Positions 1-5,958 are shown, numbered from the stretch's first letter. The stretch is DNA of 5,958 nt from Methyloglobulus sp. (GCA_013140405.1 JABFSV010000245.1:1-5958); one strand, 5' to 3'. The notes: generated by a model not told the origin, from the letters alone. A program made the numbers and translations.

Positions 1-1
1 A

Positions 2-871
2 GTCACCCATGAGCAGCATCCAGGCACTGTCATCATGGCTGAAGAATCCACGTCCTGGCCGCAAGTCACCCGGCCAACATGGGCCGGCGGCTTGGGCTTT
101 TCCATGAAATGGAATATGGGCTGGATGAATGACATCCTGGTTTATATGAAGGAAGATCCAGTACATCGACGATTTCACCATGACCAGCTCACGTTTGGGA
201 TGCTTTACGCCTTTACGGAAAATTTTGCCCTACCTTTTTCACATGATGAAGTGGTGCACGGCAAGGGTTCAATGCTCAACAAAATGCCGGGTGATGAATG
301 GCAGCGGTTCGCCAATTTGCGACTGCTGTATACCATGATGTTCACTTATCCTGGCAAAAAACTGCTGTTTATGGGCATTGAATTCGGGCAGGGTACGCAG
401 TGGAATTTTAATCAGTCCCTCGACTGGTACGTGCTGGAATATCCGCTTCATCAAGGCATCCAAACGTTAGTAAAAGATTTGAATCGCCTTTATAAGGAAT
501 ATCCAGCACTTTACCATTTTGACTTTGACCACCATGGCTTTGAATGGATAGACTGCCACGATTATGAACAATCAGTGATTAGCTACCGTCGCAAAGGTAA
601 AGATCAGGAGTTGATCATCGTCCTCAATTTTACGCCTGTGGTTAGGGAAAATTACCGAATTGGTGTACCCGTAGCTGGCAACTATCAAGAAATTTTTTGC
701 TCGGATTCAAATAGTTATGCCGGCAGCAATATTGCCAATGATAATGTGCTTTCCGAACCGATACCCTGGATGAATTTGCCGCACTCTGTGAAGCTGACTC
801 TGCCGCCCCTGGGAGGACTTATTTTGAAACTAAGGCCAAACTCATTAGGTACGATTATTCCTGCCAGTTAA
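2..871 (+). CDS. glgB: 1,4-alpha-glucan (glycogen) branching enzyme, C-terminal part, 5' end outside window
   Basis: GlgB cuts alpha-1,4-glucan chains and re-attaches them through alpha-1,6 bonds during cytoplasmic glycogen synthesis. The frame is open from base 2 and reads [12 protein letters not shown] before the first visible Met (35-37), so that ATG is internal and about 289 residues are visible; E. coli GlgB is about 730 residues. Counting from that Met, AEEST (residues 2-6) is GH13 conserved region III, whose first Glu aligns with the general acid/base (E458 in E. coli). SHDEVVHGK (69-77) is region IV, with Asp71 (bases 245-247) as the transition-state stabiliser. [14 protein letters not shown] residues at 105-114 ([10 protein letters not shown]) and the SLDW segment are also typical. 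From about residue 175 the beta-rich C-terminal domain follows ([18 protein letters not shown]). The tail after [11 protein letters not shown] is about ten residues longer than in E. coli. The catalytic Asp nucleophile lies outside the window. The gene converges on the PLD-like gene across 84 bp. Confidence 0.97.
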   Translation, partial: VTHEQHPGTVIMAEESTSWPQVTRPTWAGGLGFSMKWNMGWMNDILVYMKEDPVHRRFHHDQLTFGMLYAFTENFALPFSHDEVVHGKGSMLNKMPGDEWQRFANLRLLYTMMFTYPGKKLLFMGIEFGQGTQWNFNQSLDWYVLEYPLHQGIQTLVKDLNRLYKEYPALYHFDFDHHGFEWIDCHDYEQSVISYRRKGKDQELIIVLNFTPVVRENYRIGVPVAGNYQEIFCSDSNSYAGSNIANDNVLSEPIPWMNLPHSVKLTLPPLGGLILKLRPNSLGTIIPAS

Positions 872-905
872 CGAAAATATTCCTGTTTTCGGCCTGATTA
901 ACCGT

Positions 906-938
906 CGGTTGGGTTACGGCTACCGCCTAACCCAACCG
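906..938. repeat. Palindromic hairpin repeat between convergent genes, possible bidirectional terminator
   Basis: The arms CGGTTGGGTTA (906-916) and TAACCCAACCG (928-938) are perfectly complementary over 11 bp. The interior can add three more pairs (918-920 with 925-927, with C917 bulged) around a four-base loop. It lies in the 84-bp gap between the ends of glgB and the PLD-like gene, where a bidirectional terminator is expected. There is no T-run on either side, so intrinsic termination is not established. A smaller CGAAAA/TTTTCG hairpin (872-877 with 886-891) sits directly after the glgB stop. The arm sequence resembles a dispersed 'GTTGGGTT...AACCCAAC' repeat seen between genes in several bacterial genomes (from memory), and a related hairpin occurs at 5228-5252. 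Confidence 0.7.
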
Positions 939-955
939 CGATACTAAGCATTGCA

Positions 956-2551
956 TCAATAATAGACCCTGAAAGAGCGTTGTATTTGGTCAAATTCATA
1001 AAGATAGGGTTTAGCCACTTCGTGATTAGCAGCCACCACTAGGAGATCATGCGAAAACACAGAGGTGTTATACCAGTTGAAACTACCCTCAATCACAATA
1101 TAGTCGTCGATAACACAGTACTTGGAATGGATGGGAGAATAAGGCACCGGATGGTCATCCTGCCCATAAACTAGGCCTACTCCAATACCTGCGTCTTTAA
1201 GCCGTTGCACTGCGGGTAATAACGGTCGATTGAGTTCATCGTGCATAGACCGCTCCACTCCGATGCGACCCTGCCGAGCCAAATGCCCATTAAACAGGAT
1301 ATGCACATAAACGCCCCTGTTCTTGGCATGGATCAGGGCATTAACCACGCTATCGTGATGGTCTCCCAAGAGATCGCCAATCAAAAACAATGACACCTTG
1401 ATTGAATGTCGGGCGCGGTTGATTTCTGCCAGGATGGCATGGTGCGGACGGTAATATTGCCCGTTACTCATGCTATGTCTGCCGAAGGTGTAGAGCAAAT
1501 TAAAATGGCTTAAAGGGTCGATACCGTATTTTTGGTTCACCCCTCCGCGTTGACTTTGAAATATATTGTCAAGCAGACGGCAAACGCCTTTGGAATGGAA
1601 CGTCATCCCGGATTCCCAATTAGCCCACCAACGGTCGAAGGTAATATTAAAAGAGCCAAGTATGCAGTCTTCATCATTAAAAATGATGAATTTGGTGTGC
1701 ATATCCGGCTCAACTTCTATCAGATGGTGCTTAGGACTACAGAACACCCCCAGCAATTCTATTCTTGAACGTTTCAGGCGGGCATAGTTTTCACTATTGG
1801 TCAGCGTCATCTTGCGCCAATCGACGATACACTGGACCCAGACCCCCTGATCCCGTGCATGAATCAAATGATTGATGAACTCAGAATCATCAATGCAATC
1901 AACACTGACCTTGATGGTACAAAAACGGTCAGGATTTTCCCATTTGCTGCGTATAACCTTGTCGATAAGGTCATGAATGTAGCGTTTGGGATGATAGGGA
2001 TGGTGCTGCTGACCTTTGGTAAACTTGGGCACTAGCTGCAACGAATCGAAATGATGGTTATACCAATCCACATCGCTTTGTAATTCACCTGCGCTCAGCT
2101 CATAAGTTCGAAAGTTATTGGTCGTTGCCCAGTCATGGGTAATGCTGCGGTGCTGTGGATGGTCATTCTGGAGTTGATGCCAATCCATGAAAATATATTC
2201 CTTTTCGGAAGGAATGGAGTGTTCATCGAGATGGACAATAAAAGAAAACTTGATGCAATTAATTTGCCCAAAGTTTTTAGAAAATGGGTGGATATAAAAA
2301 TCCCGTGTGCTGCGTTTATGCCGGTTCCATTGGATATCGTAGGCATCGGTATCGACAATGTAATTTTCCTGGATGCCATGGTCACGATAAACTTTCAACA
2401 CAACTTTTACATTGGCTTGGACGCCAAACCAAACGTCAAAGTCTATTTTTCCCCAGCGAACATAAAACTTATCATTAAAGTCATTCACTCTTTGAAATGA
2501 ACCACCTAAATTTCCTTGAATGGGCGTGGCAAAATGTTCCGCAACCTGCAT
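956..2551 (-). CDS. Cytoplasmic phospholipase D-superfamily protein with two HKD motifs
   Basis: This 531-residue protein belongs to the PLD superfamily, whose members hydrolyse or transfer phosphodiester bonds through a phospho-histidine intermediate. Each half carries one motif: HTKFIIFND with GSFN (His285, Lys287, Ser300, Asn302) and HSKYCVIDD with GSFN (His475, Lys477, Asp482, Ser490, Asn492). In the first motif the usual Asp of HxKx4D is Asn292, with an Asp one position later. Two halves make one active site, so the enzyme looks complete. Residues 1 to about 175 lie before the first PLD domain; a segment at about 38-108 alternates hydrophobic strands (VWFGVQANVKVVLKVY) and may be a beta-sandwich, which I do not recognise. 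No signal peptide or membrane segment is seen, arguing against a cardiolipin synthase. The start is firm: an in-frame TAA directly precedes the ATG, and AGAGGT (2558-2563) sits 6 nt upstream. It lies 74 bp downstream of the CBM21-EEP gene and may share its transcript. Substrate unknown: nuclease, lipase and glycan phosphodiesterase are all possible. Confidence 0.9.
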   Translation of the reverse strand: MQVAEHFATPIQGNLGGSFQRVNDFNDKFYVRWGKIDFDVWFGVQANVKVVLKVYRDHGIQENYIVDTDAYDIQWNRHKRSTRDFYIHPFSKNFGQINCIKFSFIVHLDEHSIPSEKEYIFMDWHQLQNDHPQHRSITHDWATTNNFRTYELSAGELQSDVDWYNHHFDSLQLVPKFTKGQQHHPYHPKRYIHDLIDKVIRSKWENPDRFCTIKVSVDCIDDSEFINHLIHARDQGVWVQCIVDWRKMTLTNSENYARLKRSRIELLGVFCSPKHHLIEVEPDMHTKFIIFNDEDCILGSFNITFDRWWANWESGMTFHSKGVCRLLDNIFQSQRGGVNQKYGIDPLSHFNLLYTFGRHSMSNGQYYRPHHAILAEINRARHSIKVSLFLIGDLLGDHHDSVVNALIHAKNRGVYVHILFNGHLARQGRIGVERSMHDELNRPLLPAVQRLKDAGIGVGLVYGQDDHPVPYSPIHSKYCVIDDYIVIEGSFNWYNTSVFSHDLLVVAANHEVAKPYLYEFDQIQRSFRVYY

Positions 2552-2604
2552 TTATCTACCTCTATCTAAACCACTATATAAAAATTATTTTTAACTCTTC
2601 ACTT

Positions 2605-2622
2605 CCCCTTTTAAAAAAGGGG
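2605..2622. repeat. CCCCTTTT/AAAAGGGG palindrome in the EEP-PLD intergenic gap
   Basis: CCCCTTTT (2605-2612) and AAAAGGGG (2615-2622) form a perfect 8-bp inverted repeat separated by two A residues. It starts three bases beyond the stop codon of the EEP gene, so on the - strand it follows that gene as a terminator-like hairpin, although no T-run follows it. It resembles the short 'CCCCCTTTTT...' dispersed repeats of some gammaproteobacteria and cyanobacteria (from memory). The rest of the 74-bp gap is very AT-rich; TATATA at 2575-2580 could be a -10 element for the PLD gene, but I find no good -35, so a separate promoter is not supported. Confidence 0.55.
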
Positions 2623-2625
2623 GAT

Positions 2626-4131
2626 TTATTGGTTTGGCTCAAACGTCACCAAATAACCGCAATGATCGGAAACCCTGCCGTAATCTTCATCGGTAAATAG
2701 CACAGCACCCGATTTCACCACCAGCCCGCTGGTTTTGTGCATAAAAACAAAATCGATCCGGTAATCATCCGCAAGGTAATCTTGCCAGTGCGGATCATTG
2801 ACCTTAAAGATTTTATCAAATACCCTCGGCGAATTAACGGCTAAAAACTGGTCATCGTATTGGTGTAAATCGACGACTTGACGGTAACCTTCCGAACCTG
2901 CCGCAATATTAAAATCGCCGCACAATAAGGTGGCTTTGATTTCATCGCACCGCTTGCTTTCCGCCCACCTGCTCAAACAATTGAACTGCTCATTGAAGCC
3001 ATCTTCTATCCAGCTTAAGTGGGCGGAAAACACATTGATCAAACCCAGATACGGCAACTGAATTTGCGCCATGACGACCTTACGGGAATGGATACTATAC
3101 GAATCGTGGCTCTGGGAAACATAACGGGATTCCAGCTCAGCAAGAGGAAAGCGGCTCAAAATTGCCACGCCTTCCCGGTACTTGTCGAAACCCAGGTGCG
3201 ACCAGTCAGTGTAGATATGATAAGGCTTACGTAAACGGTCGTTAATAATCTTTGCCGAATTGCTGTTCCAATCGCCCGCGCCGTCATTCCAATGTTCCGC
3301 CACTTCCTGAAGGCAGACAATATCAGCTTCCCGTTCGTCAATCGCCTTGGCGATTTGGGACAACTTGTAATCCTGGTTATCTTCCTGATAACAGTGCAGG
3401 TTAAGGATCATCACGGCGAGCGGTTTACGGCTGATAACGTAATTATGGCCGCCATTGTTATCCCACAGCGTCTCCTTACCTTCGCAGGAAATGCAATATT
3501 GCACCCGAAAGGCATCGCGGATTTTTATCTGTCCTGTCCAGATTTGAATGCCGAATTGATTGGGGTTAGTCGCAGTGCTGCCTGTTGTTTTTTGCCAATG
3601 GCCTTTTTTAAAAAAGCAGGGCGTTTTATAAGAATGTAGCCAATTATCTGCTGTCCAGTAGATGATGACTTTTTTTGCGGCGAGGGACTGATTGATCGCA
3701 ACAGTAATCGGGATCGACTTCTGTGCATCAGTTAAGCGATCCGCAAAACCAATATTTAAAACCGGATTATCGCCAACTACTTTAATGCCGGAATCAGCTT
3801 CGCTGACATAATTCCAGCCCTGATTGTTATCCCAGTACTCTATGCGCCCAACACGGTAACGTAGGCTAAACTGGATCGTTCCAGGCAAGGTTTTCTTTGC
3901 GGTGAGTGTATGGCTAAATTCGGCAGACCAGAGCTCCTGGCTTCCCCCCCGTCTACTGTGAAAGCGTGCCGCCAACGTTTGCCACAAGCCGTCTTCACCC
4001 GCCCAAACAATCTCAACCTGCTTGTTAAAGCCAAGGTTTTCTACCTGCATCAAAAAAGTCAGCTTTTGCTGCGTGGCCTTTTTTTTGCGGGAAATAACGT
4101 TTGCCACATAAAGTAGCTGTATGTTAGCCAT
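2626..4131 (-). CDS. Two CBM21-like starch/glycogen-binding modules fused to an endonuclease/exonuclease/phosphatase (EEP) domain
   Basis: The 501-residue protein has three parts. Module 1 (about 3-110) and module 2 (about 122-232) each end in the CBM21-type signature WDNNxGxNY (W100-Y108 and W223-Y231), preceded by a strand such as IQFSLRYRV or FRVQYCI; module 2 also has a YWTADNW segment. CBM21 binds starch or glycogen and also targets PP1 regulatory subunits to glycogen. From about 238 a full EEP domain follows, with every metal-site motif: LNLH (Asn244), LQEV (Glu276), GVAILSRFPL, SAHLSW (His371), GDFN (Asp406, Asn408), RIDFVF (Asp460) and SDH (Asp489, His490). EEP enzymes are metal-dependent phosphoesterases acting on DNA, RNA, inositol phosphates or lipids. 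No signal peptide is visible, so it is probably cytoplasmic. An in-frame stop (4144-4146) lies just before the ATG; the ribosome site is weak (ACGGAACGA). It is the first gene of a possible operon with the PLD gene, with glgB next. Substrate is inferred only: a phosphoester on or near glycogen is the attractive option. Confidence 0.88.
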   Translation of the reverse strand: MANIQLLYVANVISRKKKATQQKLTFLMQVENLGFNKQVEIVWAGEDGLWQTLAARFHSRRGGSQELWSAEFSHTLTAKKTLPGTIQFSLRYRVGRIEYWDNNQGWNYVSEADSGIKVVGDNPVLNIGFADRLTDAQKSIPITVAINQSLAAKKVIIYWTADNWLHSYKTPCFFKKGHWQKTTGSTATNPNQFGIQIWTGQIKIRDAFRVQYCISCEGKETLWDNNGGHNYVISRKPLAVMILNLHCYQEDNQDYKLSQIAKAIDEREADIVCLQEVAEHWNDGAGDWNSNSAKIINDRLRKPYHIYTDWSHLGFDKYREGVAILSRFPLAELESRYVSQSHDSYSIHSRKVVMAQIQLPYLGLINVFSAHLSWIEDGFNEQFNCLSRWAESKRCDEIKATLLCGDFNIAAGSEGYRQVVDLHQYDDQFLAVNSPRVFDKIFKVNDPHWQDYLADDYRIDFVFMHKTSGLVVKSGAVLFTDEDYGRVSDHCGYLVTFEPNQ

Positions 4132-4309
4132 TCGTTCCGTATGTTATGTTGCGAAAAGCAGTTTGTTTATAGTGGAATTTTGTCATTAAGCCATATCATA
4201 TCAATTAATAAAGCTATCTACTTAATAGTGTCTCCTTTATTCATTGACTGTGACCTTTTGATCTACACGTCTTTCAAATAAAACAATCTTTTGGGTTAAA
4301 TTATGAGGC
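4132..4309. other. AT-rich divergent intergenic region, no gene seen
   Basis: This is the larger part of the 252-bp region between the divergently transcribed EEP and HNH genes, so promoters for both should lie here. It is AT-rich and has no convincing open frame or RNA gene. On the - strand a TATAAA-like -10 candidate occurs near 4165-4170, without a recognisable -35 at the right distance. I cannot assign promoters with confidence. Confidence 0.4.
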
Positions 4310-4355
4310 TTATACGACAAATACGATTTTTTATGGGACACTCAATGTCGTATAA
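4310..4355. promoter_or_regulatory. Inverted repeat of ATACGA motifs upstream of the HNH gene, candidate operator
   Basis: TTATACGACA (4310-4319) and TGTCGTATAA (4346-4355) are a perfect 10-bp inverted repeat with a 26-bp spacer. A further ATACGA (4321-4326) repeats the core of the left arm (4312-4317) in direct orientation, 9 bp apart. The right arm contains TATAAC (4351-4356), a 5/6 match to a -10 element 28 bp before the HNH start codon, so a bound repressor could block transcription. An outer AGGCT/AGCCT pair (4306-4310 and 4364-4368) may extend the fold. The repeat is seen directly; its role as an operator, RNA hairpin or recombination site is inference. Confidence 0.4.
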
Positions 4356-4383
4356 CTTACGTTAGCCTTTATATTGGAACAAT

Positions 4384-5223
4384 ATGCTACCAAAACATGC
4401 AGAGAAAATTGTTAAGCTCCTGCGAGATTTTGCAGATCTTGACCAATCGCAGTTTAAATTTATCGAGATACTCCAAAATCACGAGCTAACAGGATTTCAT
4501 CAATGGGCTGATGCGAAGCTTTGTAAAGGCGCATTTCTCATAATGAATCCTACTGGTTGTGAATTGTGGATTCTTGTTCTCGATTGGAATCCGAGGCAAC
4601 CTGATAGGTGCTATATAGTACTTTTTCCAAAATCGAAGGCCGGGCCAATCGCCGAAATTCACAAACTTAGCGACACGAATAGCGAATTGACGCTGCATTG
4701 GGCTTATCGACCGAGTAAGCATGATGAGAGGAATGATGAGCGCCGCGCCTATTTTACCCAAGTCTTTCTCTCCGACACCGTCAACATCTACGTTCCAAAT
4801 AATGTCTCCGAAGCCAGTGATTTCCTAACAGAGCTATTTTTCTTAGCAGAGAGTCGCCAGAAAGCCGACAAACTCGACAAAGACATGCCTGCGATTAGAG
4901 ACGGTTTCCCTGAAGGTAAGCTGAAAGAACGGCTGCATTTAGCCAGGGAAAGGAACTCTGAACTGGTTCGCCGTGCTAAAGAGGCGGCATATAGTCTAAG
5001 ATGTATGTGTTGTGCCTTTGACTTCTTTGAAAAGTACGGTGAGTTAGGGAAAGGTTACATTGAGGCTCATCACACAAAACCAGTTAGCGAACTTCACGAA
5101 GATGGAGAAACAACAAAAGTCGAAGACCTAGCTCTTGTTTGCTCAAACTGTCATCGCATGCTTCACAGACGGCGACCCTGGCTTAAGATGCACGAGTTGG
5201 TAAAGTTGTTAAGAGAGCCATAG
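4384..5223 (+). CDS. HNH endonuclease with an unrecognised N-terminal domain
   Basis: This 279-residue protein ends in a zinc-containing HNH (beta-beta-alpha metal) nuclease domain of the McrA-like type, at about residues 205-262. Cys207 and Cys210 (CMCC) pair with Cys253 and Cys256 (CSNCH) as the probable zinc ligands. IEAHHTKP supplies His229/His230 (bases 5068-5073), and Asn255 and His257 complete the HNH set, followed by MLH. The spacing is intact, so the nuclease should be active. Residues 1 to about 160 form a separate region I do not recognise; it holds a charged stretch, YRPSKHDERNDERRAYF (108-124), and is followed by a charged, probably helical linker (about 155-200). Such two-part HNH proteins often use the N-terminal part to choose DNA, for example modified DNA, but that is inference here. 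The start ATG has a weak GGAA site (4376-4379). The gene stands alone, divergent from the EEP gene, with an inverted repeat in its leader. A defence or mobile-element nuclease is possible; no methyltransferase is visible nearby. Confidence 0.88.
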   Translation: MLPKHAEKIVKLLRDFADLDQSQFKFIEILQNHELTGFHQWADAKLCKGAFLIMNPTGCELWILVLDWNPRQPDRCYIVLFPKSKAGPIAEIHKLSDTNSELTLHWAYRPSKHDERNDERRAYFTQVFLSDTVNIYVPNNVSEASDFLTELFFLAESRQKADKLDKDMPAIRDGFPEGKLKERLHLARERNSELVRRAKEAAYSLRCMCCAFDFFEKYGELGKGYIEAHHTKPVSELHEDGETTKVEDLALVCSNCHRMLHRRRPWLKMHELVKLLREP

Positions 5224-5227
5224 CACG

Positions 5228-5252
5228 GTTGGGGTGTGGAACGAACCCCAAC
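5228..5252. repeat. GTTGGGGT hairpin after the HNH gene, possible terminator
   Basis: GTTGGGGT (5228-5235) and ACCCCAAC (5245-5252) form a perfect 8-bp stem with a 9-nt loop, beginning 5 nt after the HNH stop codon. It is placed as a terminator would be, but no T-run follows. It resembles the hairpin at 906-938 (GTTGGGTTA arms), with both arms changed together, as expected of two members of one palindromic repeat family. Confidence 0.6.
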
Positions 5253-5502
5253 GCAATGCCGAACGAGCAAATGCTGCTTCCTTGCGTTCTGCCAAGGCGA
5301 TTTGGGCAAAATGGCTATAATCCTCCGTAATAAGAGAGTTGAGAAAGTACTCGGTGAAGTGTAACGAAATCGAGGGATAGGAGGCTTCGTTTGTCCTCGA
5401 TTCCATTTATAACCTGAAGGTCACAAGTGCCCCAGAGGGTACTGCGTTCATCGAGGTTACTCGCTGGTATCGCCATATATAAACACGTAAGGGGGTACAA
5501 CT
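5253..5502. other. Gap between HNH and SDR genes, no supportable gene
   Basis: I see no convincing gene here. Two short overlapping frames on the - strand (5315-5500 and 5209-5406) lack a ribosome site and recognisable motifs, and the second runs antisense into the HNH 3' end. An 8-bp inverted repeat AATCGAGG/CCTCGATT (5368-5375 and 5395-5402) has a 19-nt spacer and no known role. No tRNA-like fold or CRISPR-type repeat was noticed. Confidence 0.4.
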
Positions 5503-5958
5503 TTATTTCTTCCTTACAACTTTGCTTGCTGGGTTCAGGTTAATTTCGTCAATGACCATTTGCGACCGTGAGTTGATGGCATAAGCTGCCGCATCTGCGA
5601 CATCTTCCGGTAGCAGGTAGTTGCTTTCATCATTACCAGGGGCAAACGATAATGGGTCGAAGAACGGGGTAAGAACCATACCGGGGTTAATCAGGCAAAC
5701 CCGTACCTGGTCTTTGCTGCATTCTTCACGTAAGGCTTGGGTAAAACCGCGCAAGGCAAATTTGCTGGCGCAGTAAATACTTCCTTTACGACTGCCTTTC
5801 AATGCAGCTTCTGAACCGATATAAATCAAATCACTGCGGGTTTTGCGTTTTAAGGATGGCAGTAAGGCTCGCGTTAAAAACACTTGGCTGGTGAAATTGA
5901 TGGTCATCAAGGCTTGGATTTGGGCGTACGAGAATTCTTCCAAAGAACCGAACTGACC
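5503..5958 (-). CDS. Short-chain dehydrogenase/reductase (SDR), C-terminal part, 5' end outside window
   Basis: The protein is a classical SDR oxidoreductase, an NAD(P)-dependent enzyme acting on alcohols or ketones. The frame stays open to the right edge and begins GQFGSLEEFS; the TTG at 5941-5943 is an internal Leu, not a start. About 151 residues are visible, and the missing 80-100 residues should carry the Rossmann TGxxxGxG cofactor motif. Counting from that Leu as 1, the catalytic set is present: Asn16 (MTINF), Ser44 (IYIGSEAA), Tyr57 and Lys61 (YCASK, bases 5761-5775), then INPGMVLTPF (90s), the usual PG motif after the sixth strand. The end, AINSRSQMVIDEINLNP, is typical of SDRs close to YdfG-like and sepiapterin reductase-like proteins; the substrate cannot be told. 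It ends with TAA and the basic tail VVRKK. It converges on the HNH gene across 279 bp and has no visible functional tie to it. Confidence 0.93.
   Translation of the reverse strand, partial: GQFGSLEEFSYAQIQALMTINFTSQVFLTRALLPSLKRKTRSDLIYIGSEAALKGSRKGSIYCASKFALRGFTQALREECSKDQVRVCLINPGMVLTPFFDPLSFAPGNDESNYLLPEDVADAAAYAINSRSQMVIDEINLNPASKVVRKK

Noticed and set aside
35..37. ATG as the true start of the + strand glucan-branching gene
   Set aside because: The frame is open to base 2 with family-matching residues (HEQHPGTVI), and the ATG lies inside GH13 conserved region III.
2135..2500. 121-codon + strand frame opposite the PLD-like gene
   Set aside because: It is antisense to a well-supported gene, has no recognisable motif, and is one of several shadow frames there.
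956..2551. Cardiolipin synthase assignment for the PLD-like protein
   Set aside because: There are no N-terminal membrane segments, and the N-terminal region is soluble and beta-like, unlike bacterial cardiolipin synthases.
3292..3639. 115-codon + strand frame opposite the EEP gene
   Set aside because: It overlaps the CBM/EEP coding sequence fully on the other strand and shows no independent support.
4295..4367. Integron attC-like site: GTTAAAT (4295-4301) and GTTAGCC (4361-4367) near a hairpin just before the HNH start
   Set aside because: GTTAGCC breaks the GTTRRRY core, no matching RYYYAAC box pairs with either, and no second site follows the HNH gene.
5941..5943. TTG as the start codon of the SDR gene
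   Set aside because: The frame continues upstream to the window edge with SDR-like residues (GQFGS), and the cofactor-binding half is missing, so the codon is an internal Leu.

Overview
The window looks like a chromosomal segment of a mid-GC Gram-negative bacterium, most likely a gammaproteobacterium. This rests on the Escherichia-like GlgB sequence and on short 'GTTGGGTT...AACCCAAC' and 'CCCCTTTT...AAAAGGGG' palindromes between genes, which resemble dispersed repeats I remember from methanotrophic and sulfur-oxidising gammaproteobacteria and from cyanobacteria. No rRNA or strict marker gene is present, so the taxonomy is only an inference.

Layout from left to right: (1) the 3' part of glgB (glycogen branching enzyme) on the + strand, cut by the left edge; (2) a perfect 11-bp hairpin between convergent genes; (3) on the - strand, a gene for a cytoplasmic protein with two phospholipase D (HKD) motifs and an unrecognised, probably beta-rich N-terminal region; (4) a small C/T-A/G palindrome; (5) upstream of it on the same strand, a gene for a protein with two CBM21-like starch/glycogen-binding modules fused to a complete endonuclease/exonuclease/phosphatase (EEP) domain; (6) a 252-bp AT-rich divergent intergenic region with a 10-bp inverted repeat built from ATACGA motifs; (7) on the + strand, an HNH nuclease with an unrecognised N-terminal region; (8) a 279-bp gap that starts with another GTTGGGG-type hairpin and holds no supportable gene; (9) on the - strand, the C-terminal two thirds of a short-chain dehydrogenase/reductase (SDR), cut by the right edge.

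The most interesting part is the left two thirds. The EEP and PLD genes are co-directional, 74 bp apart, and could be one transcript (EEP first, PLD second). They sit next to, and converge on, glgB. Two glycogen-binding-type modules on an EEP phosphoesterase, beside a PLD-type phosphodiesterase and the branching enzyme, suggest a glycogen-targeted phosphoester or phosphodiester hydrolysis module, possibly a bacterial functional counterpart of eukaryotic laforin/SEX4. The domains are read from the sequence; the function is a hypothesis. The HNH gene and the SDR gene show no obvious functional link to this group.
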